Below are positions 41,847 to 51,400 of a DNA stretch of 64,000 nucleotides, piece by piece. Below the pieces are notes generated by a model. That model did not search any database and was not told the origin of the DNA. It worked only from the letters and a program-made list of their open reading frames with translations. The position numbers and the translations under genes are program-made. Numbering within the stretch: the stretch's first letter is position 1; every line of letters begins with the position of its first letter. This stretch comes from an uncultured Bacteroidales bacterium (GTDB taxonomy: Bacteria > Bacteroidota > Bacteroidia > Bacteroidales > Bacteroidaceae), in the NCBI GenBank assembly GCA_902799655.1, contig CADCBH010000005.1:43837-107836 (forward strand). Reading direction: 5' to 3'.

Positions 41847-44465
41847 ATGAAACTGAAATTTTGCATAAAATATAATACGGCTTGGGGCGAAAGCCTGCAT
41901 GTTGTTATCGACTATCACAGTCAGGATGGTAGTCGAAGACAACAGAATCTAATGATGCAGACTGAAGATGGACAATTATGGACTTTGGAAACGGCAGCCT
42001 TGGTGAGTCGCCATCATCCTTTGTCTTATATTGAATACTACTATCAGGTTGAGAATGGTGATGGTGATGTGTTGCGCATAGAGTGGCACCAAGTGGCAAG
42101 ACGCTATTATTTTGATGCGTCGAAGGATTACATTTTTCCCGACCAGTGGCGTGACCGTCCGTTGCCTTTCCATCTTTATAGTAATGCATATCAGACCAGT
42201 GTCCTTGGCCATTTGGGCGAAGAATTGGATGCTGCGCGTCTGCCATTGTTCCGACGTACCGTTATATTCCGTGTATCAGCACCTCAGTTAGAACCGGGAC
42301 AGGCAGTTGCCATCTGTGGCAGTCATCCATCTATTGGCTCATGGAACCCCACACGTTATCTGATGATGCAGTATGTGGGGCGCTCGGACTGGATGCTCTC
42401 TGTGGACGCGATGGGTTGGCTGTTGCCTGTTGAATTCAAATATGTGGTGGTAAATATTGCTACTCATGCGCTTGTTTCGTGGGAGGAAGGTGACAATCGA
42501 GTTGTTGATGCCGATAATGGTATGCTGGCTGATGGTGAGGTGCTGGTACTTTATGGTGAATCTCTTCGCCTCTGTGAGCTGCCCTGGCGAATGGCGGGTG
42601 TGAGTATTCCTGTCTTCTCGCTGCGTTCAGAACATAGCTTTGGCGTGGGAGATTTCGGTGATTTGAGACGATTGGTTGACTGGTCTGTTATAACGGGCAT
42701 TAAGGTGATTCAGCTTTTACCTGTAAATGATACAACAACCGACCATCACTGGCACGACTCCTGCCCTTATAATATCGTCAGTTTCTATGCCTTGCATCCT
42801 CATTATTTAGATATAGAGGCTGCTGGTGTACTGCGCTCTAAAGACAAGATGACGCAGTTTCTGCGTCGCCGCCAGGAGCTGAACGCACTCTCTGTGAGTG
42901 ACTATGAAGCTGTTGACCGTGTGAAGTCTGAGTATATGCAGCTGTTGTTTGAGGAACAGGGCGGTGCTGTGCTTGCCACTAAAGAGTGCAAGCAGTTCGT
43001 TGCAGACAATGAAGACTGGTTAGGTGATTATGCTGAATATCGTGGCGAGTCTCTCGAATATGTGAGCTATGTACAGTATCTGTTGCATACTCAACTAAAA
43101 GCTGCTGCTGACTATGCACGTCAGAAGGGTGTTGTCTTAATGGGCGACCTTCCCATCGGAGTCAATGCGAACAGCATGGAAACCCGTTGTCACCCAGAAC
43201 TCTTCCATCTTGACAGTCAGACAGGCGCACCACCAGATGAGCTCTCTAAGCAAGGACAGAACTGGGGCTTTCCTACATACCGATGGGACATTCCTCTCTA
43301 TGAGATGTTCCGGCTCCGCTTGTTTCGTCTGTCCCAATATTTTGACGCATTGCGCATAGATCATGTTTTGGGCTATTTCCGTATTTGGGAGATTCCTGCT
43401 GAGGCTATCGATGGTCTCTTGGGACATTTCACACCGGCATTACCACTTACGGTAGATGAGATTGAGTATTTCGGATTGACTTTCAGAAAAGAACTCTATT
43501 TACGACCATTTATTAATGATCGACTGATAGATAGGATTTTCGGTATTCATGCAGGCTATGTGCGGGATAATTTCCTGATTCGAAAGGCATATAATCTCTA
43601 TGATTTGTCCGACAAATGTTGTACACAACGCCGTATCCAACAACTCTTTGCAGATTGTCGTGATGAGAATAGCATGTGGATTCGTGATGGATTGATGCGG
43701 CTCTGTAGTAATGTTCTCTTCGTGGAAGATCCGCGTCAGCCGGAAATGTATCATCCGCGTATCGGTGCTACCAAAGAACCTGTGTTCGATGCTTTGACCG
43801 ACGAGGAGAAGGATGCTTTCTTGCGGCTGTATAATAACTATTTCTATCAGCGTCACTCCTTCTATTGGGGTCAACAGGCCATGCGTCGCCTGCCTGCAAT
43901 GATGGGCGATTCGCGCTTGCTTTTCTGTGGCGAGGATCTGGGCATGTTACCCGATTGCGTAGAACCTGTCCTTGACGAGTTGCGCATTCTTGGTCTGGAA
44001 ATCCAGCAGATGCCTAAGCAGCAGGGCTTTGAATATGCCCATTTGGAAGCCAACCCCATACGTAGTGTGTGTACAATCTCGACGCATGATATGGCTCCAC
44101 TCCGCCAATGGTGGCAGGAACAACCTGAACGCCGTCAGCGTTACTATGTGACCATGCTGCAGAAAGAAGGTCGGGCACCAGAACAGTTACCCGCTCATTT
44201 GGCTGAGGAAATCATAGCGCGCCATCTCTATTGTCCCTCAATGCTTTGCATCCTACAGCTACAAGACTGGCTGGCGATGGATTCAGAGCTGCGCTCCAAA
44301 CATCCTCAGGATGAACGTGTTAATACACCCAGCGATCCCTATAACCGTTGGCAGTATCGTATGCATCTTACTATTGAGCAATTGCTTGATGCCGACCATT
44401 TCAATAAGAAGGTGAATATGATGATTCAGCGCAGTAAACGTAATCCATTGTCTGATCGGAAATGA
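41847..44465 (+). CDS. malQ: 4-alpha-glucanotransferase with N-terminal starch-binding domains
   Basis: An 872-residue GH77 amylomaltase that transfers maltooligosaccharides in glycogen or starch metabolism. Two N-terminal CBM20-like domains (residues 1-110 and 130-245; for example CGSHPSIGSWNPTRYLMM) precede the catalytic domain (GVSIPVFSLRSEHSFGVGDFGDL). Active-site regions are LRIDHVLGYFRIWEIP (near 503), CGEDLGMLPDCVEPV (near 695) and STHDMAPLRQWW. No signal peptide is present, so it is cytoplasmic. The long form with starch-binding domains is typical of Bacteroidetes and plants. Its stop overlaps the next start by 4 bp. Confidence 0.95.
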   Translation: MKLKFCIKYNTAWGESLHVVIDYHSQDGSRRQQNLMMQTEDGQLWTLETAALVSRHHPLSYIEYYYQVENGDGDVLRIEWHQVARRYYFDASKDYIFPDQWRDRPLPFHLYSNAYQTSVLGHLGEELDAARLPLFRRTVIFRVSAPQLEPGQAVAICGSHPSIGSWNPTRYLMMQYVGRSDWMLSVDAMGWLLPVEFKYVVVNIATHALVSWEEGDNRVVDADNGMLADGEVLVLYGESLRLCELPWRMAGVSIPVFSLRSEHSFGVGDFGDLRRLVDWSVITGIKVIQLLPVNDTTTDHHWHDSCPYNIVSFYALHPHYLDIEAAGVLRSKDKMTQFLRRRQELNALSVSDYEAVDRVKSEYMQLLFEEQGGAVLATKECKQFVADNEDWLGDYAEYRGESLEYVSYVQYLLHTQLKAAADYARQKGVVLMGDLPIGVNANSMETRCHPELFHLDSQTGAPPDELSKQGQNWGFPTYRWDIPLYEMFRLRLFRLSQYFDALRIDHVLGYFRIWEIPAEAIDGLLGHFTPALPLTVDEIEYFGLTFRKELYLRPFINDRLIDRIFGIHAGYVRDNFLIRKAYNLYDLSDKCCTQRRIQQLFADCRDENSMWIRDGLMRLCSNVLFVEDPRQPEMYHPRIGATKEPVFDALTDEEKDAFLRLYNNYFYQRHSFYWGQQAMRRLPAMMGDSRLLFCGEDLGMLPDCVEPVLDELRILGLEIQQMPKQQGFEYAHLEANPIRSVCTISTHDMAPLRQWWQEQPERRQRYYVTMLQKEGRAPEQLPAHLAEEIIARHLYCPSMLCILQLQDWLAMDSELRSKHPQDERVNTPSDPYNRWQYRMHLTIEQLLDADHFNKKVNMMIQRSKRNPLSDRK

Positions 44466-45007
44466 ATAGATTGGTACTAATCATACTTTTTGCTCTTGTA
44501 TCAGTGCAAATGCCTGCCGTCGAGCTTGATACCCTCAATGTTAAATACGTTGACGGGGAGGGAAAGACGCGGTACGGAGTACTGATATGCAATAAGTTGA
44601 TTAGTCGCGATTTGCGTGAGATTTTCGAAGAACTATACCATCAACGATATCCTATTGAGCGCATCCGTCCTATTTCCGACTATGATAACGATGATGAACG
44701 TTCGATGCGTGCTAACAACACCTCCTGCTATTGCTATCGCCAGATTGAGGGAAGTCAGAAGATGTCGAAGCACGCTCAAGGACTGGCTATCGACATTAAT
44801 CCTTTGTATAATCCTTGTGTCAAACGGCGAAAAGACGGGACACTCCTTGTCCAGCCGTCAACGGGACGTCCCTATGTTGACCGTTCCCGCCACTTTAAAT
44901 ATAAGATTACACCACAAGATCTATGCTACCGGTTGTTTATCCAACACGGTTTCCGCTGGGGAGGTAATTGGCGCTCCCTAAAAGACTACCAACATTTTGA
45001 AAAATAA
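44462..45007 (+). CDS. M15 family metallopeptidase (D,D-carboxypeptidase-like)
   Basis: A 181-residue exported protein with a signal peptide (LVLIILFALVSVQMPAVE). The zinc site is formed by MSKHAQGLAIDINPL (His and Asp ligands) and a C-terminal DYQHFE histidine, the pattern of the VanY-like peptidase M15C group that trims peptidoglycan stem peptides. SYDNDDERSMRANNTS-type sequence before the site is usual. It is translationally coupled to malQ by an ATGA overlap, although the two functions look unrelated. Confidence 0.9.
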   Translation: MNRLVLIILFALVSVQMPAVELDTLNVKYVDGEGKTRYGVLICNKLISRDLREIFEELYHQRYPIERIRPISDYDNDDERSMRANNTSCYCYRQIEGSQKMSKHAQGLAIDINPLYNPCVKRRKDGTLLVQPSTGRPYVDRSRHFKYKITPQDLCYRLFIQHGFRWGGNWRSLKDYQHFEK

Positions 45008-45022
45008 ACGAGACTGAGAATT

Positions 45023-46255
45023 ATGAATGCTAGTAGATTTTTTCTTACAGGAATACTGCTTACCTTGGTGTTGACAATCAAGGCGCAAGTCATGGTGAGT
45101 GGTGTCGTGACTGATCGGCAGAGCCATCGGCCGTTGCCTCATGTGAGTGTTTCTGTCGAAAATGGTGATGTGCATACGGTAACCAATGAGGATGGACGGT
45201 TTACCCTGAAAACAACCGTTCATCCCAAATATGTTCAATTGAGCCACATCAGTTATAAGACACAACGTGTTCCAATAGGAGAAACTCTTTCTGGCGAACT
45301 TCATATTGAGATGACCAAGTCTTCGGTCATGCTGGATGAGATCATCGTGTCTTCAGATAATCCCCTGGAGATTCTCAAGGCGGCTATGGAGCGTATTGAG
45401 AAGAACTATCCCAGCGAACCCGAACTGGTACGTTGCTTCTATCGTGAAACGGCTCGGAAAGGGTCGCGTTATATCCTTGTTGCCGAGGCTGTGACAGATA
45501 TGTATAAGACCGACTATGCTGTTGGTCCTGACTTTGATGCCGTCGGTATATTGAAGGGTCGCCGGTTGATTAGCATGAAGTCGCGAGATACCTTAGGGGT
45601 GAAAATTCAGGGTGGTCCGGTGATGCCGTTGATGGTTGATGTGGCTAAGAATCCCGACTATCTGTTGAATATGGAGATGTTGCTAGACTGTAACTTGCGC
45701 ATGGAGTTGCCTACTGCTATTGATAACCGTCTGCACTATGTCATTGGGATATCTCCCAAACGTTTTACTATCCAGACCATTATGGGTGGATTGCTTTATA
45801 TTGATAAGGAGACGCTGGCTATTACACGTGCAGAGTTGGAACTCGATGTCAGTGATTGGCGCAAGGCTGCTGATTATATGCTGGTCCGCAAGCCTCTAGG
45901 TCTTCATTTCCGTCCGAAGAAGTTAAGTGTGACTGTTGGTTACGAAACAGACCAACAAGGTGTGACCCGAATGAATTATGTGCGCAATGAGATGCGTTTC
46001 AATTGTGACTGGAAACGTCGTTTGTTTGCATCGCCCTTTACTACCGTCAGCGAGATGGTGGTTACCAATCGTCTGCAACACGGAAAAGCAGCCAAGAAAC
46101 CTCGTGGGCGCTCATCTTTCGGTATTCGAGACCGTTTTTATGATAAGGTAGAATATTTCGAAGATCCCGACTTCTGGGCAGATTATAATATCATCGAACC
46201 ATCAGAGAGTTTGGAGCATGCCATCGGAAAGCTCAAGAAGCGTCTTTCGGATTAA
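45023..46255 (+). CDS. Secreted protein with a CarboxypepD_reg-like domain
   Basis: A 410-residue protein with a signal peptide ending near TIKAQ (residue 22). Residues 24-105 form a carboxypeptidase-regulatory-like beta sandwich (VSGVVTDRQSHRPLPHVSV, NEDGRFTLKT), often found at the start of outer membrane receptors. The rest (PLEILKAAMERIEKNYPSEP and GLHFRPKKLSVTVGYETD) matches plug-less Bacteroidetes proteins of unknown role; no TonB receptor barrel follows. It lies 15 bp after the M15 gene. Confidence 0.82.
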   Translation: MNASRFFLTGILLTLVLTIKAQVMVSGVVTDRQSHRPLPHVSVSVENGDVHTVTNEDGRFTLKTTVHPKYVQLSHISYKTQRVPIGETLSGELHIEMTKSSVMLDEIIVSSDNPLEILKAAMERIEKNYPSEPELVRCFYRETARKGSRYILVAEAVTDMYKTDYAVGPDFDAVGILKGRRLISMKSRDTLGVKIQGGPVMPLMVDVAKNPDYLLNMEMLLDCNLRMELPTAIDNRLHYVIGISPKRFTIQTIMGGLLYIDKETLAITRAELELDVSDWRKAADYMLVRKPLGLHFRPKKLSVTVGYETDQQGVTRMNYVRNEMRFNCDWKRRLFASPFTTVSEMVVTNRLQHGKAAKKPRGRSSFGIRDRFYDKVEYFEDPDFWADYNIIEPSESLEHAIGKLKKRLSD

Positions 46256-46302
46256 TTATCGCTTTTTTGACGCTAAACGCCCATTATATGAAAAAACTTT
46301 CG

Positions 46303-46310
46303 TAACTTTG
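46303..46310 (+). promoter_or_regulatory. -7 box for the ABC-F gene
   Basis: TAACTTTG matches TAnnTTTG, 45 bp before the ATG at 46356. No well-spaced -33 element is evident. Confidence 0.55.
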
Positions 46311-46355
46311 CAGTTCGAATTATTCTGAACTTCCTAAAGTTATTGAAAATAGAAG

Positions 46356-48287
46356 ATGATATCAGTTGAATCGCTGCATATAGAGTTTGGGGTTAAACCC
46401 CTCTTCACGGATGCCAGTTTTGTGGTGAACGATCGTGATCGGATTGCTTTGGTCGGTAAGAATGGAGCAGGAAAGTCAACGCTCTTGAAAATACTTTGTG
46501 GCATACAAAAACCTACGAGTGGGGTAGTCAGCATACCCAGCGACACCACTATTGGCTATCTGCCTCAGGTGATGGTCTTGCAAGATGGGACAACAGTGCG
46601 CGAGGAGGCTCGCAAAGCCTTCTCTGATGTGACACTGTTGAAGAATCGTATTGACCAGCTCAATCAGCAGTTGGCAGAACGTACCGATTACGAGAGTGAT
46701 GACTATCTGGCTCTTGTCGAGAAGTTCACTCAGGAACATGAACGCTATCTGATGATGGGTGCAGATAATTGCGAGGCTGAGTTGGAACGTACGCTGACAG
46801 GCTTGGGCTTTAGCAGAACCGACTTGGAACGTCCCACTAGTGAATTCTCAGGAGGCTGGCGAATGCGTATCGAACTAGCCAAGATTCTCTTGCAGAAACC
46901 TGATGTGCTGTTGCTGGATGAGCCTACCAACCATCTTGATATAGAGTCCATACAATGGCTTGAGCAGTTCCTCGCTCAGTCGGCTAAGGCTGTTGTGCTG
47001 GTCAGTCATGATCGCGCTTTCATCAACAACGTCTCCAACCGTACGTTAGAGATTTCCTGCGGACAGATTATCGACTATCGTGTGAAATACGATGAATATG
47101 TCGTCCTTCGCAAGGAACGTCGTGAACAGCAGTTACGTGCCTATGAGAATCAGCAGAAAGAGATACAGGAGATGCGCCAGTTCATCGAGCGTTTCCGCTA
47201 TCAGGCTACCAAGGCCGTTCAGGTTCAGCAGAAGATCAAACAATTGGAGAAAATCGTACCCATCGAGGTCGATGAGGTCGACAACTCTGCCTTGCGCCTG
47301 AAGTTCCCTCCGTGTCTGCGAAGTGGCGATTATCCTGTTATTTGTGAGGATGTACAGAAAGTCTATGGTGCCCATACTGTCTTTTCGCATGTCAATCTGA
47401 CCATTAAGCGTGGCGAGAAAGTAGCCTTTGTTGGAAAGAATGGTGAGGGTAAGTCGACACTGGTGAAATGTATCATGGGAGAGATACCCTTTGATGGTCA
47501 TCTGAAGATTGGCCATAATATTCAGATTGGTTATTTCGCACAGAATCAGGCTCAACTACTGGATGAACAGCTCACCGTCTTCGAGACCATTGACCATGTA
47601 GCAAAAGGAGAGGTGCGATTGCGCATCAACGATATCCTTGGTGCATTTATGTTTGGTGGCGAGGAGTCCGATAAGAAAGTCAAGGTGTTGAGTGGTGGCG
47701 AACGGAGTCGTCTGGCCATGATCCGACTGTTGCTCGAACCAGTCAATCTGTTGATTCTTGACGAACCGACCAATCATCTTGACATGCCTTCTAAGGACGT
47801 ACTCAAAGAGGCTATCCGAGCGTTCGACGGTACGGCAATCATCGTCTCTCACGATCGTGAGTTTCTTGACGGGTTGGTCAGTAAGGTCTATGAGTTTGGT
47901 GGTGGCAAGGTGAAGGAGCATCTTGGAGGTATTTATGACTTCCTTCAGGCTAAGAAGATCAGTGAACTCTCCGAATTGGGCAGAAAGGTCGAACTCTCTA
48001 CATCTCCCACAACAGTTGTTGAGGAACCGCAGCCGGGTAAGGTGAGCTATGAAGAGCGTAAAGCCCAGCAGCGCCAGATTCGTAAGGCAGAGAAAGCTGT
48101 TGAGGACTCTGAACGTCGTATCAGTGATATGGAACGTCGTTTGAAAGAACTGGACAACCTGTTTATGGATCCGGAGAAAGCTTCAGATATGCAACTCGTG
48201 ACAGAATATACTTCCACCAAGCAGGCATTAGATGCTGAGGTGGAACGTTGGGAACGTCTGTCAGAAGCATTAGACCAATTATCATAA
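46356..48287 (+). CDS. ABC-F family ATPase (Uup/YdiF type)
   Basis: A 643-residue soluble protein with two ABC ATPase domains and no membrane part, acting at the ribosome or in DNA maintenance. Domain 1: VGKNGAGKSTLLK, SGGWRMRIELAKIL, LLLDEPTNHLD. Domain 2: VGKNGEGKSTLVK, LSGGERSRLAMIRLL, LILDEPTNHLD. The linker between them is a long charged helix pair. A C-terminal coiled coil (residues 555-640) places it with Uup/YdiF rather than EttA. The M13 peptidase gene follows by 21 bp. Confidence 0.93.
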   Translation: MISVESLHIEFGVKPLFTDASFVVNDRDRIALVGKNGAGKSTLLKILCGIQKPTSGVVSIPSDTTIGYLPQVMVLQDGTTVREEARKAFSDVTLLKNRIDQLNQQLAERTDYESDDYLALVEKFTQEHERYLMMGADNCEAELERTLTGLGFSRTDLERPTSEFSGGWRMRIELAKILLQKPDVLLLDEPTNHLDIESIQWLEQFLAQSAKAVVLVSHDRAFINNVSNRTLEISCGQIIDYRVKYDEYVVLRKERREQQLRAYENQQKEIQEMRQFIERFRYQATKAVQVQQKIKQLEKIVPIEVDEVDNSALRLKFPPCLRSGDYPVICEDVQKVYGAHTVFSHVNLTIKRGEKVAFVGKNGEGKSTLVKCIMGEIPFDGHLKIGHNIQIGYFAQNQAQLLDEQLTVFETIDHVAKGEVRLRINDILGAFMFGGEESDKKVKVLSGGERSRLAMIRLLLEPVNLLILDEPTNHLDMPSKDVLKEAIRAFDGTAIIVSHDREFLDGLVSKVYEFGGGKVKEHLGGIYDFLQAKKISELSELGRKVELSTSPTTVVEEPQPGKVSYEERKAQQRQIRKAEKAVEDSERRISDMERRLKELDNLFMDPEKASDMQLVTEYTSTKQALDAEVERWERLSEALDQLS

Positions 48288-48308
48288 CTAAATATTAATT
48301 TAACAACA

Positions 48309-50336
48309 ATGAAAAAGATTTTTACAATGATGGCGTTAGCATGCATGACAGCATCAGCATCGGCACAGCTAAAGTCTGGTATTGACCTGGCAAATCTCAA
48401 TACCTCCGTCAGTCCTGCCGAAGACTTCTACGAGTATGCCTGCGGCGGATGGATGAAAGCCAATCCGCTACCAGCAGCCTATTCGCGCTATGGTAGTTTC
48501 GACCGTTTGGCAGAAGATAACAACAAGCGTATCAATGGTATTCTGAAAGAGTTGAAGGAGAATACCTATGCTGAGGGTACTATCGAACAGAAACTCAGCG
48601 ACCTCTATAAGCTGGCTATGGACTCTGCACGCAGAGAGAAGGATGGCTTGGCACCTGTTATGCCTATGTTGAAACGTCTGGAAGCTGCCAAGACCAAGCA
48701 GCAGCTCTTTACCATCCAGTTGGAGGAAATGCCTTATGGCGAGCAGGAGTTCTTCTCCGCCTATTTTGGCGCTGATGACAAGAATGCCTCACAGAATGTG
48801 CTGAATATCAATCAGAGCGGATTGACGTTGAGGCTGAAGGACTACTACCTTGAGAATGATGAGGCTACGGTCAAGATCCGTGAGGCTTTCAAAAAGCATA
48901 TCGTACGCATGTTCCAGCTGTTCGGCTTCAGCAAGTCGGCTTCAGAAAAGAAGATGAAGAACGTGATGAAGGTAGAGACTGAGCTTGCTAAAGTGTCAAA
49001 GTCACGTACTGAATTGCGTGATCCTATTGCCAATTACAATAAGATGACGCTGAAGGAGTTTGATGCCCTATATCCTCATTTCCAGCTGGAAAAGCAGATG
49101 AATGCCAAGGGTGTCAAGAGCCAGCATTTCCAGGAAATGATTGTGGGTCAGCCCTCATTCATGGAGGCTGCTGACAAGATCTTCGAGAAGATGACGGTTG
49201 CAGAGTTCCGCGACGTGATGGAGTGGGGGCAGATAGATGGTTGTACAGGATATCTGAATGATGCCGTAAGAGCTGCCAACTTCGACTTCTATGGCAAGGT
49301 TATGTCGGGACGTAAGGAAGACCATCCGCTCTGGCGCCGTTCTACGAGTCAGGTTCAGGGTGTCATGGGTGAGGCTTTAGGACGTATCTATGTCCAGAAG
49401 TATTTCCCAGCTTCTTCAAAGGAGCGCATGAAGACGCTTGTCGAGAACCTGCGTATTGCTCTTGGAGAACGTATTGCCGCTCAGGATTGGATGAACGATT
49501 CGACGAAGGTTAACGCCTTGCTGAAGCTGAATACCTTCTATGTAAAGATTGGCTATCCTGATCGTTGGACAGACCTGACCAACTTGAAAATAGATTCAAA
49601 AAAATCTTACTATGAGAATATGCGTGAGTGCCATCGCTTCTGGATTGCCTATCAGATAGAACATAGTGCCGGTAAACCCGTTGATCGCAACGACTGGCAT
49701 ATGAATCCTCAGACAGTCAATGCCTACTATAACCCTACCACGAACGAAATTTGCTTTCCTGCTGGTATTCTGCAAGTTCCATTCTTTGATCCTACCGCAG
49801 ATGATGCCTTCAATTATGGTGCCATCGGTGTCGTAATCGGTCATGAGATGACCCACGGTTTTGATGACCAGGGACGCCGTTATGATAAAGATGGTAACTT
49901 GAATGACTGGTGGACTGAAGCTGATGGAAACAATTTTACAGAGAGAACGGGAAAGTATGCTGATTTCTTCTCGAAGATCAAGGTGCTACCTGACCTGAAT
50001 GCCAACGGACGACTGACGCTCGGTGAGAACTTGGCGGACCATGGTGGCTTGCAGGTTGCCTTTGCCGCATTCCAGAATGCCATGAAACATCAGAAGCTCT
50101 CTGTGATTGATGGTCTGACTCCCGAACAGCGTTTCTTCCTGGCTTATTCTGGCGTATGGGCTGGCAATATTTCTGAAGCTGAGATTCGCAACCGTACTAA
50201 GTCTGATCCTCATTCTTTGGGTCGTTGGCGTGTCAATGGCGCTCTGCCACATATTGATGCCTGGTATGAAGCCTTTGGCGTGAAAGAAGGTGATAAAATG
50301 TTTATTCCAAAGGCCGAACGATTACCCCTTTGGTAA
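48309..50336 (+). CDS. pepO: M13 family metalloendopeptidase (neprilysin/PepO-like)
   Basis: A 675-residue exported zinc peptidase. The signal peptide is ACMTASASAQ-terminated (residue 20). Residues 30-400 form the Peptidase_M13_N part (SPAEDFYEYACGGWMKANPLP). The catalytic motif VIGHEMTHGFDDQG has His512, Glu513 and His516, and the third zinc ligand lies in LGENLADHGGLQVA. GVWAGNISEAEIRNRTKSDPHS near the end is typical. It is probably periplasmic and acts on small peptides. It may be read through from the ABC-F gene; a terminator ends the unit. Confidence 0.95.
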   Translation: MKKIFTMMALACMTASASAQLKSGIDLANLNTSVSPAEDFYEYACGGWMKANPLPAAYSRYGSFDRLAEDNNKRINGILKELKENTYAEGTIEQKLSDLYKLAMDSARREKDGLAPVMPMLKRLEAAKTKQQLFTIQLEEMPYGEQEFFSAYFGADDKNASQNVLNINQSGLTLRLKDYYLENDEATVKIREAFKKHIVRMFQLFGFSKSASEKKMKNVMKVETELAKVSKSRTELRDPIANYNKMTLKEFDALYPHFQLEKQMNAKGVKSQHFQEMIVGQPSFMEAADKIFEKMTVAEFRDVMEWGQIDGCTGYLNDAVRAANFDFYGKVMSGRKEDHPLWRRSTSQVQGVMGEALGRIYVQKYFPASSKERMKTLVENLRIALGERIAAQDWMNDSTKVNALLKLNTFYVKIGYPDRWTDLTNLKIDSKKSYYENMRECHRFWIAYQIEHSAGKPVDRNDWHMNPQTVNAYYNPTTNEICFPAGILQVPFFDPTADDAFNYGAIGVVIGHEMTHGFDDQGRRYDKDGNLNDWWTEADGNNFTERTGKYADFFSKIKVLPDLNANGRLTLGENLADHGGLQVAFAAFQNAMKHQKLSVIDGLTPEQRFFLAYSGVWAGNISEAEIRNRTKSDPHSLGRWRVNGALPHIDAWYEAFGVKEGDKMFIPKAERLPLW

Positions 50337-50362
50337 GGAAAATCTATCAAAAACAGAAAAAT

Positions 50363-50397
50363 GCCGTCGTAAATATAAATTTACGGCGGTTTTTTTG
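50363..50397 (+). terminator. Intrinsic terminator after the M13 peptidase gene
   Basis: GCCGTCGTAAAT (50363-50374) pairs with ATTTACGGCGGT (from 50379), allowing a G-U pair, followed by TTTTTTG. Its T run also contributes the -33 element of the next promoter. Confidence 0.9.
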
Positions 50398-50425
50398 TGG
50401 GGTTTACGATTTTTTAGTATCTTTG
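50394..50425 (+). promoter_or_regulatory. Promoter for the kinase-AAA-FHA-phosphatase operon
   Basis: TTTG at 50394-50397, a 20-bp spacer, and TATCTTTG at 50418-50425 match the consensus. The first start codon (50451) lies 25 bp downstream. No other promoter is seen before 59055. Confidence 0.8.
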
Positions 50426-50450
50426 CAACTGACTATTTTAAAATTTCACG

Positions 50451-51398
50451 ATGTTCGACAATAATAATCCTATACAAGACGATCTTCAACGTACTGTAAA
50501 CCCTCAGCAGAAGCTGTATCGGACGCAAGAGCCACAGCAGCCTATGATGGCACGTCAGACGTTGCAGCAGAGCCAGCAGAAGCAGGCTAAAGGCAAGCCC
50601 TGCCCGTATTGCGGAGCTATTAACGATTCTGAGGCCATGTTCTGTGCCCAGTGTGGTCAACCTATCAGTAAGACAACCTGTCCGCATTGTGGTGCGGAGA
50701 TAGATCCCGATGCAGACTTTTGTGAGGTCTGCCATCACTATATCCGTAAGGATGTTTGCTCCTATTGTGGTGCCCATCTGGAAGGCAATGAGGCCTATTG
50801 CCCCGAATGCGGAAGCCCACGTGGCGGTATGGTTTGCCCGACTTGTCATACGTTGAACGATTTCGCCTTCTGCAAGAAGTGTGGAACAGCATTGACCAAG
50901 GAGGCTCGCCAGTTGGTGAAGCAGTTGCATCAAAATCCCGACTTCCAGGAATTGCTGGAGATCGTCCGTGACTATTCTAATCTGGAGAATGCCTTACCCT
51001 ATAGTTCTGAGCGTGACATCATTCGCGAACAGGAGAGTGCCCGTCTGCGTGAGCGTGTGCTGATGCTGTTGGCCAAGGATGAAGGTGTCGATTTCCCCAT
51101 CATCCCCAAGTTAGAGTCGAAGCGTATGACCCGTGAAGAGTTGGAAGAGCAGAAAGCCGTGAAGATCAAGATGCTATCTGCCATTCTCGATAAGCTGGCA
51201 GTACCTCCCACGACATCGCCCGTTCAGGCCCGCAATTTCGCTATGGCCAGTAAGCCTGTTGGTGTCCGACTGGCGTGGGTATGCAATTACAAGCATGCCA
51301 TGCATAGCAGCCCTTGTGGTTGTGCCAAACCTCATCTGGGAGGGAAATGGGTTATTTTAGGTAAAAATAGTACTGACGAAATTAAAGACGATAAATAA
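50451..51398 (+). CDS. Multi-zinc-ribbon protein, first gene of the phospho-signalling operon
   Basis: A 315-residue protein I cannot assign to a named family. After a Gln-rich N-terminus (residues 1-45) come four paired-cysteine units: CPYCGAINDSEAMFCAQCG, CPHCGAEIDPDADFCEVC, CSYCGAHLEGNEAYCPECG and CPTCHTLNDFAFCKKCG, spanning about residues 48-150. A helical region follows. The last 50 residues hold a further Cys/His cluster (WVCNYKHAMHSSPCGCAKPH) that could bind another metal. No signal peptide or membrane segment is visible. It ends 2 bp before the kinase gene. A scaffold or adaptor role is inferred from the zinc ribbons in its neighbours. Confidence 0.75.
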   Translation: MFDNNNPIQDDLQRTVNPQQKLYRTQEPQQPMMARQTLQQSQQKQAKGKPCPYCGAINDSEAMFCAQCGQPISKTTCPHCGAEIDPDADFCEVCHHYIRKDVCSYCGAHLEGNEAYCPECGSPRGGMVCPTCHTLNDFAFCKKCGTALTKEARQLVKQLHQNPDFQELLEIVRDYSNLENALPYSSERDIIREQESARLRERVLMLLAKDEGVDFPIIPKLESKRMTREELEEQKAVKIKMLSAILDKLAVPPTTSPVQARNFAMASKPVGVRLAWVCNYKHAMHSSPCGCAKPHLGGKWVILGKNSTDEIKDDK

Positions 51399-51400
51399 AG

